Positions 58,426 to 64,000 of a stretch of 64,000 nt of DNA are shown piece by piece. Made by a program: the position numbers and the translations under genes. Position 1 is the stretch's first letter; every line of letters starts with the position of its first letter. Under the pieces are notes generated by a model. The model was not told the origin of the DNA and did not search any database. It saw only the letters and a list, made by a program, of their open reading frames with translations. The DNA comes from Conoideocrella luteorostrata (lineage: Eukaryota > Ascomycota > Sordariomycetes > Hypocreales > Clavicipitaceae), in the NCBI GenBank assembly GCA_032433595.1, contig JASWJB010000068.1, positions 62,001-126,000 of the forward strand. The letters run 5' to 3'.

Positions 58426-61074
58426 CTACAGCGAGCATAAAAAGCCGCTGTCCTTCCAGTACTGAACATATTTGCACGCCAACTCTGCGCTGACGGGTCC
58501 TGTTTTCGCAAGTGTAGGGGAATGTTCTGTACTATGCGACGTTGAGAGCAAGAGTCCGCCGCACGACATCCGCTCAAAGTTATTCTCGAGAAAATCGACC
58601 AGCACCGACGCCGGGTTACCTGTGCCTAACCCCCCAGGCATGGCGCGTACACGTTCTAGCCAGTCTTTGAAAGGAATGATGCCGTCCGGCAGACTCACAC
58701 CAAGAGCATTGGCAAGCACAGGCAGTAGATCGGACCATTGCTGACGAACAGGATTGTCAATATTGTAAACGGGATATGGATCACCAGTCAGGATCAAATC
58801 TGCCAGTGTTCCAGCGACAATATCGACGGGTGTCCACGACAATAGGCCCTCGAGGCGTGGAATGCATTGGATTGTTTGCGTCGACTTCAGTAGGAACGGT
58901 AAATGCTCTTGTGGGTTCCAGTAACCGCCCCTGGTGGCGCCTGCAATCTGACCTATACGCACGCAGCTCGTTGCAAAGCGATCGGCATGTTTGTGCAGAG
59001 TCTCGTCTAGAGCGCGCTCGCACGCGTATTTTGCCTCACCGTAGCCATTTGGCAAAACAGCTTCAATACCGACGCGGATTTCAGGGACATATGGTGTGTT
59101 GTACACGACAGGATAGTGGCCAACCACGGCTATAGATGAGATAAACTGAAAATGAATTTTTCGAGACCCAATGACTCTGCTGGACGCATCCCATGCTAGC
59201 TTTATCACGTTGCGCATAATGTTGAACTGCGACTCGAAGCCGTGGATTGGTCTCTTTGCAGACATCGCCCATGCCGAGTGGATAATATGCGTAGTGGCCG
59301 AGGCAACGTCATTGTAGACGTCAAGAGGCAGACCCAGGTTTGGTTTACAAATGTTAGTGTCGTAGACTCTTAACTTCTCCGCAGCGGTGGCGCTCAGGGC
59401 AATACCTCGCGATGAGAAAGCTTCAACCTGGCGCTTCATGGCATCCACGTCAGTACGACGATTCAGCACAATTACCCTGTTAATATTTGCACGCTCTGCT
59501 ATGTCGGCCACGATGTGGGATCCCAAACTACCCGTGCCGCCAGTGACCAGTACAGCTAGCTCTCCCGCGGGTGCATCACCAGTTGATGGAGGCGGAGTCT
59601 CCTGTTGCCACTCGCTTGACATTCCACTAACGTAATGGTCAATTACGGCTTGGCGGGCGTCGTGATCTTGGATCGAGCTCACCGGTTGTTTCTCACATGA
59701 AACTCCAATCAAGAGTCTCTCTACTTTATTCTCTGGGAGCAATCCGTCCGTCCAGTCAACGAAGCCAAAGCCTGCCGTCTCCAGAGCTTGACGCCACTGC
59801 GTTTCGGAAGCAACAGCATGTTTGCGACCGTCCTCAAACAGCCACCAACCTTCAAAAATACCAAATATCATGTCTACCCAGTAAAGCGTACCTGTCATCT
59901 CTAGCATCATCAAGATACCATTTGGCTGCAGCGCCTTGCGAATGTTCGCAGTGGACTTCGTCATGCTGCGAGTGGCGTGCACGGCGTTACTGGCAATGAC
60001 TATATGCTGCGTGCCGAGCAGATCGGGTGCGGGCTCCTTTTCGATGTCGTGCGTGCAGAAATTCATAAATGGGTACTCCTTGAACCGCTTGCGTGCTGAG
60101 GCTACAAATGAAGCAGCCAGGTCGGTAAACGTGTACTCAACCGGTTTGCCAAGGCTTGCCAGCAGCGAAACGAGCCACTTGGTCGTACCGCCAGTCCCTG
60201 CTCCCATCTCCAGTATCTTGAGTGGTTTTTCAGGTTCCAACGGCAGACTATTGATTAGAGTGGAGAGGAACGCCTCCATCTGCCGATAATAAGTGCGGTT
60301 GAGGGGCCAGTCGCCATAGACGCCGGAAACGAGATTGCGGCCCTTTTCGGACCCAAAGACCAGCTTGATACCGTCCGTCTTTCCTGTAAGGATGTCGCTC
60401 AGATGTGAACCAGCGTAATACGTCATATTGTTGGCGGTGGTCTCGTTCGGGGCTGTCTTTTGCAGATCCTCTAAAATTGCCTGACTCGATCTGATCGAAT
60501 ATGGTTTCTCGGTCCTGGTAATAAATCCATCTTCAACATTAACAAGCAATGACTCTCTTTCGAGCATCTGACTCAGATAAAGCACAAGCTGTTTGTGGGT
60601 AGCTACATATTCGAAAAGACGGATCTTCTCGCCTGTTTTAGCCCGTTTGATGGAACAGCCTAGCCGCTCGAACGCCTCTAGTGTGATTGCAACGCATAGC
60701 TCGTTTTGCTTGGGTAACACATCTAGAATATAGTTCGCACTTCCGCTCTCTGTAATAAATTTATCGGTCTGGATTTTGACAGCATTGAAGGCTTCTGTAA
60801 TAGTTGCGAGTGAGAGCAGAAGCTGATTGTTTACTTGGGGTGAAGTAGCTGCGGTTGGAGAATGGGCTGGGATTCGAGAAGGAGCGCTAACGGCTGTTCG
60901 TTCCAAACAGCTGGTAGCGTCGTTAACAATCCTATCAAGCTCTGTTGCTGTCATACTCTCAATGCTGAGGTGTTGATCTAGTTCGGCTCCGAAATCAGAC
61001 TCAAGGCCGGCGCGTATTTCCATGGCCATCAGTGAATTAACGCCAAAGTCGCCCAAGACAACTGTAGGAATCAT
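58426..61074 (-). CDS. Non-reducing polyketide synthase, 3' fragment (ACP-CMeT-R)
   Basis: This is the C-terminal portion of an iterative non-reducing polyketide synthase whose product would be released as an aldehyde. The open frame gives 882 residues. The ACP remnant has its phosphopantetheine Ser at residue 14, in LGDFGVNSLMAMEIR; the usual Asp before Ser is Asn. The C-methyltransferase spans about 90-455, with the SAM motif LEMGAGTGGT at 289-298. The reductase spans about 505-880, with VTGGTGSLGSHI at 510-521 and the NGYGEAKYACER catalytic block. ACP, CMeT, then reductase is the order in citrinin-type (CitS-like) enzymes. SAT, KS, AT and PT domains are missing. In frame upstream there are six codons and then a TAG, and the sequence turns abruptly AT-rich at about 61090. 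A standalone start at 61074 is unlikely to be native. Confidence 0.88.
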   Translation of the reverse strand: MIPTVVLGDFGVNSLMAMEIRAGLESDFGAELDQHLSIESMTATELDRIVNDATSCLERTAVSAPSRIPAHSPTAATSPQVNNQLLLSLATITEAFNAVKIQTDKFITESGSANYILDVLPKQNELCVAITLEAFERLGCSIKRAKTGEKIRLFEYVATHKQLVLYLSQMLERESLLVNVEDGFITRTEKPYSIRSSQAILEDLQKTAPNETTANNMTYYAGSHLSDILTGKTDGIKLVFGSEKGRNLVSGVYGDWPLNRTYYRQMEAFLSTLINSLPLEPEKPLKILEMGAGTGGTTKWLVSLLASLGKPVEYTFTDLAASFVASARKRFKEYPFMNFCTHDIEKEPAPDLLGTQHIVIASNAVHATRSMTKSTANIRKALQPNGILMMLEMTGTLYWVDMIFGIFEGWWLFEDGRKHAVASETQWRQALETAGFGFVDWTDGLLPENKVERLLIGVSCEKQPVSSIQDHDARQAVIDHYVSGMSSEWQQETPPPSTGDAPAGELAVLVTGGTGSLGSHIVADIAERANINRVIVLNRRTDVDAMKRQVEAFSSRGIALSATAAEKLRVYDTNICKPNLGLPLDVYNDVASATTHIIHSAWAMSAKRPIHGFESQFNIMRNVIKLAWDASSRVIGSRKIHFQFISSIAVVGHYPVVYNTPYVPEIRVGIEAVLPNGYGEAKYACERALDETLHKHADRFATSCVRIGQIAGATRGGYWNPQEHLPFLLKSTQTIQCIPRLEGLLSWTPVDIVAGTLADLILTGDPYPVYNIDNPVRQQWSDLLPVLANALGVSLPDGIIPFKDWLERVRAMPGGLGTGNPASVLVDFLENNFERMSCGGLLLSTSHSTEHSPTLAKTGPVSAELACKYVQYWKDSGFLCSL

Positions 61075-61090
61075 GTCACAAGTGAGCAGC

Positions 61091-64000
61091 TATAGAAGTC
61101 GATCTCTAAGGCAGTGGAAAAAATATCCTTAATTTCTATCTAATTAACGGGAATTTAGCTACTATTTATCTCTACGATATCCCTCTTCTTGTGCATTTAT
61201 TCTATTCTATTAATTCTAATAATATTGTTAATATTATCTATTTCTAGTAATATTAAATTCCTCGCGCGGGGTATATTCCTTAGCATTGTTTAATTTCAAT
61301 AATATTAAATGCTTTTAGTTATATAATTCTATTAAATTTAAACGCTTCTAATAATATTAAATAATTCTAGTTATATTATATATTTTTAGTAATATTAAGT
61401 GTATTATTATAGAATACTTCCTATGATATACCCCTCTAGCTTAAATATTCTATAATATCCTAAGCTAAATCTTCTAATTAATCCTGCTTTTTAATAAGGT
61501 TTATGATATTTATAAGGCTTAATTATTTAATAAATAATTTAAATCTCTAACCTAGGAGGGCTTTAGTTAATCTATTAGTTAAGTTATTAGTTAAATATAT
61601 ATATTTAATATTAAAGGTCCCTTCCTAATAGGCTTAATAAATCTAGCTACTATAAATATTAATATACTTTAGTGCTATCTTTATCCTAGGAAGGAGGCTA
61701 TTAATAATCTATATTATTTAAAGGTTATTACATTAGATAATTAAATTCTAGTTTAATTAAAGGTTTAATTGCTTAAATAGTTAAGTTATAGTAATAACCT
61801 CTTTTGCAGTGTGTGTAAATATAAGTAATTCTGCTTCTATTAATAATGTTATAATAGTTACTTGCTTTGTTGTGTTCTAGCTAATTAAGCTATTAAATAA
61901 TTAGATTACTAAGCCTTATAATAAGTAATAGGTTATCTAATTATTAGCGAACGTAGCATCTAACGTAATTTAAAGGTCTAGCTTACTAGATTCCTAACTT
62001 TTATTAAATTTAATTACTAGATATTGCATTATATATAGATATTTAATAACTTAATTAGCTATCTTCTAATGTGTTTTTAATAGGTTATGTAGGAAGCTTA
62101 CTAGCTTACTTGTTATAAATATAATATTAAGTTTACTAATAACCGCGATATAATTAATTAACCCTATAGTTTGCTAGTATTAATAGATTTAATTATCTGT
62201 GGCTTAACTTAGATTTAGCTATAGCTAGTTTCTAGGTATTAGATTTCCTTTAAAGGTCTAACTTCTAGGGATATTAAATATTATAGTTATCTTTTTAATA
62301 TAAGAATCCTAATATAGCTATATTCTTTAGGTCTTTTAGTCTCTTATAATTTAGATTCCTAGAAACTATTGTAATGTTCTAAGGTCTTGTATATTATATG
62401 TGTCCTTTAGGTTCTATATTAATTAATTAGTAAGGTTAAAATCTAATAACCTATATATAATAATAATATTGTTTACGTAGACAAATACTGTGATTTTATT
62501 ATTATTAAAGACATAGGGGTCTTTTAGGCAGGTTTATAGTCTTAGTTTTTTAAAGGTCTAACTTAGGTCTTGTTACTATAGCATAGAAGACCTTTGTAAT
62601 TTATATAATGCTTGTAAAAGCTTTAATATTTAGCTAGATTATTATATTCTATCTAGGTATAATACGTAAACCTCTTTATTTAATAAGCTATTTATAAAGG
62701 CATTAACTATATTTAGCTGCCTAGTCTTTAGGTTAAATTTAGCCACTATTGCTATTATTATATAGAAGGTCTTCCTAGCTAAGGTTACTATATATATATC
62801 TTTTTCTAATAATTCTTAAAGATCCCCTTTAATATATAACTAGGCCTTGAATTTTATTAGATATTTATGCTTATTAAATTTATATTTAAATACCTAGGTT
62901 AGTGGCAAAGCCCTCTAACTAGTATTATTATATTAGATAGATTAAAAGGTCCCTTATTAATAAAGGTTATTAAATTCCTTATGGGTAGCTTCCTTAAATT
63001 AATGCTTATATAGGTAGTTTACTAATTCCTTCTAATTCCTAGGTAAAAGGGGTAGTATATATTAGTGGGGTTATTCTATGCAGCCTAGTGCAAATACACT
63101 AAGGAATACTTACTTTTGTAAGGCTTTTTGCGTGGGTTAGCAGTACCTTTCAGAGCGCTAAAGAGGCCTATCTCTAGTATTCTCCTCTAGCTCTAAGCTG
63201 CCTTGTATAGTGGTTCTAGGCGTTAATAATTTGTGATATTTAGGCCTATTATTAGATTCCGGACTTCCTAGATAAATTAAATCTAGGCCTATTATCTAAC
63301 TAAATAACTAACTAGTATTATATGTGTTAACATAGATAGTAGACCTAATATTATTAAATTTATTGTCTTTGTCTTCTAATTCCTTAATATTTAGTAGCAT
63401 TTATACCTACAGCGTTTAATTAATTTAATAATTTAATTAATAACCTAGATAGTAGGTATTTTCGTTAAAGGTTATATCCCTAACTTATCTAACCTTAGAT
63501 TTTAAAGGAATCTATACGCGGAAGATATTTATAGAGTTATATTTAACTAGATATCCTATTTTAGTGTGTAGGCTTATCTTAAGAGATTATTTTTATATGC
63601 CTTGTAATACCTCTAGGGTTATTAGATAGGCCTAGCATCTATAGGCTTATAGATGCTTAATATTTAGTCTTAAATCTAGATATCCTGTATCTTAGTTGTT
63701 TTCTATAAGCTAAGTCTATAGATTCCTAAAAGGCGTTTTCTAGCTTCTTCCTTATTAAGGAGACTTATTATAAAGGTATATAGCTATAGACTAAGTCTCT
63801 AGCTATAGGTTTTCTAGTAAATTAGCTACTATTTATATTATATAGGCTTTAGTCCCTATAATTCCTCCTGTATATTTAGTGGCTTTATTCTAGGCAGGCG
63901 TATAAGGTGTAGATAGCTTGTCTTTAATGCCTTATTAACTAAGCTATAATATAAATAATAACTAAAGACCTTAGTTATTATTGCAATAAATCTTATAAAT
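61091..64000 (-). mobile_element. Degenerate Ty1/copia LTR retrotransposon with RIP-like decay
   Basis: The whole stretch is extremely AT-rich (a sampled line, 62041-62100, is 23% G+C), with stops in every frame. On the minus strand, pol motifs remain in order. At 62648-62792 reverse transcriptase reads TLARKTF, then AKFNLKTRQLNIVNAF and NKEVYV. At about 62640-62455 there is an LLQALYKLQRS-like block. At about 62480-62468 the YVDD box reads YVNN. At about 61966-61843 RNase H reads DATFANN and then ITLLIEAELL. At about 61585-61505 the pol end reads NRLTKAL. The D-to-N changes and stops fit G-to-A or C-to-T mutation. A purine run near 61430 could be the polypurine tract, with the 3' LTR between it and about 61091. 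The 5' part runs off the window. Confidence 0.8.

Noticed and set aside
61091..64000. Mitochondrial DNA origin for the AT-rich tract
   Set aside because: Copia reverse transcriptase and RNase H motifs are present, and no mitochondrial genes are seen.

Overview
The window is nuclear DNA of a filamentous ascomycete. Genes are spaced 0.3-6 kb apart and are interrupted by short GT-AG introns of about 50-120 nt. The families present (Zn2Cys6 regulators, cutinase, MEP1-type protease, Mch1-like transporter, flotillin, non-reducing polyketide synthase) are filamentous-ascomycete families. A hypocrealean, plant- or insect-associated fungus is my best guess, from family content only. All exon coordinates were worked out by hand from reading frames and splice motifs.

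Region 1 (1-21 kb) has accessory character. It holds the 3' part of a fungal transcription factor, a tRNA-Asp, an aquaglyceroporin with a long cytosolic N-terminus, a cutinase, an F-box protein, an epoxide hydrolase, a secreted carboxylesterase and a secreted M43 metalloprotease, with 1-3 kb gaps between genes. Three hydrolases of esters and epoxides lie within 8 kb, and two of them carry signal peptides.

Region 2 (21-38 kb) is a conserved core block. It holds MRE11, an Mch1-like MFS transporter, a two-OB-fold protein, a Baeyer-Villiger-type flavin monooxygenase, a HAL2/MET22-like bisphosphate nucleotidase, a flotillin and a PPxY-motif protein. Two of these genes (mre11 and flotillin) appear to use GC-AG introns, and the flotillin has a 22-nt internal exon.

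Region 3 (38-55 kb) is a low-gene, repeat-scarred region. It contains a frameshifted F-box-like pseudogene, a divergent pair (PQ-loop membrane protein and a small Ada-type methylphosphotriester sensor), a DUF7730-like gene, a HEXXH metallopeptidase whose N-terminal exon carries stops, a 555-residue secreted cysteine-rich protein of unknown family, LTR-like repeats, a 52-bp minisatellite and a duplicated 126-bp unit.

Region 4 (55-64 kb) is the remains of a secondary-metabolite locus. A Zn2Cys6 regulator faces the 3' part (ACP, C-methyltransferase, reductase) of a non-reducing polyketide synthase. The synthase stops abruptly at the edge of a very AT-rich tract, which I read as a Ty1/copia retrotransposon in reverse orientation with decay of the kind repeat-induced point mutation (RIP) produces. 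Reverse transcriptase and RNase H motifs are still legible through many stops. The KS, AT and PT domains are not in the window; they were either lost or lie to the right of it.
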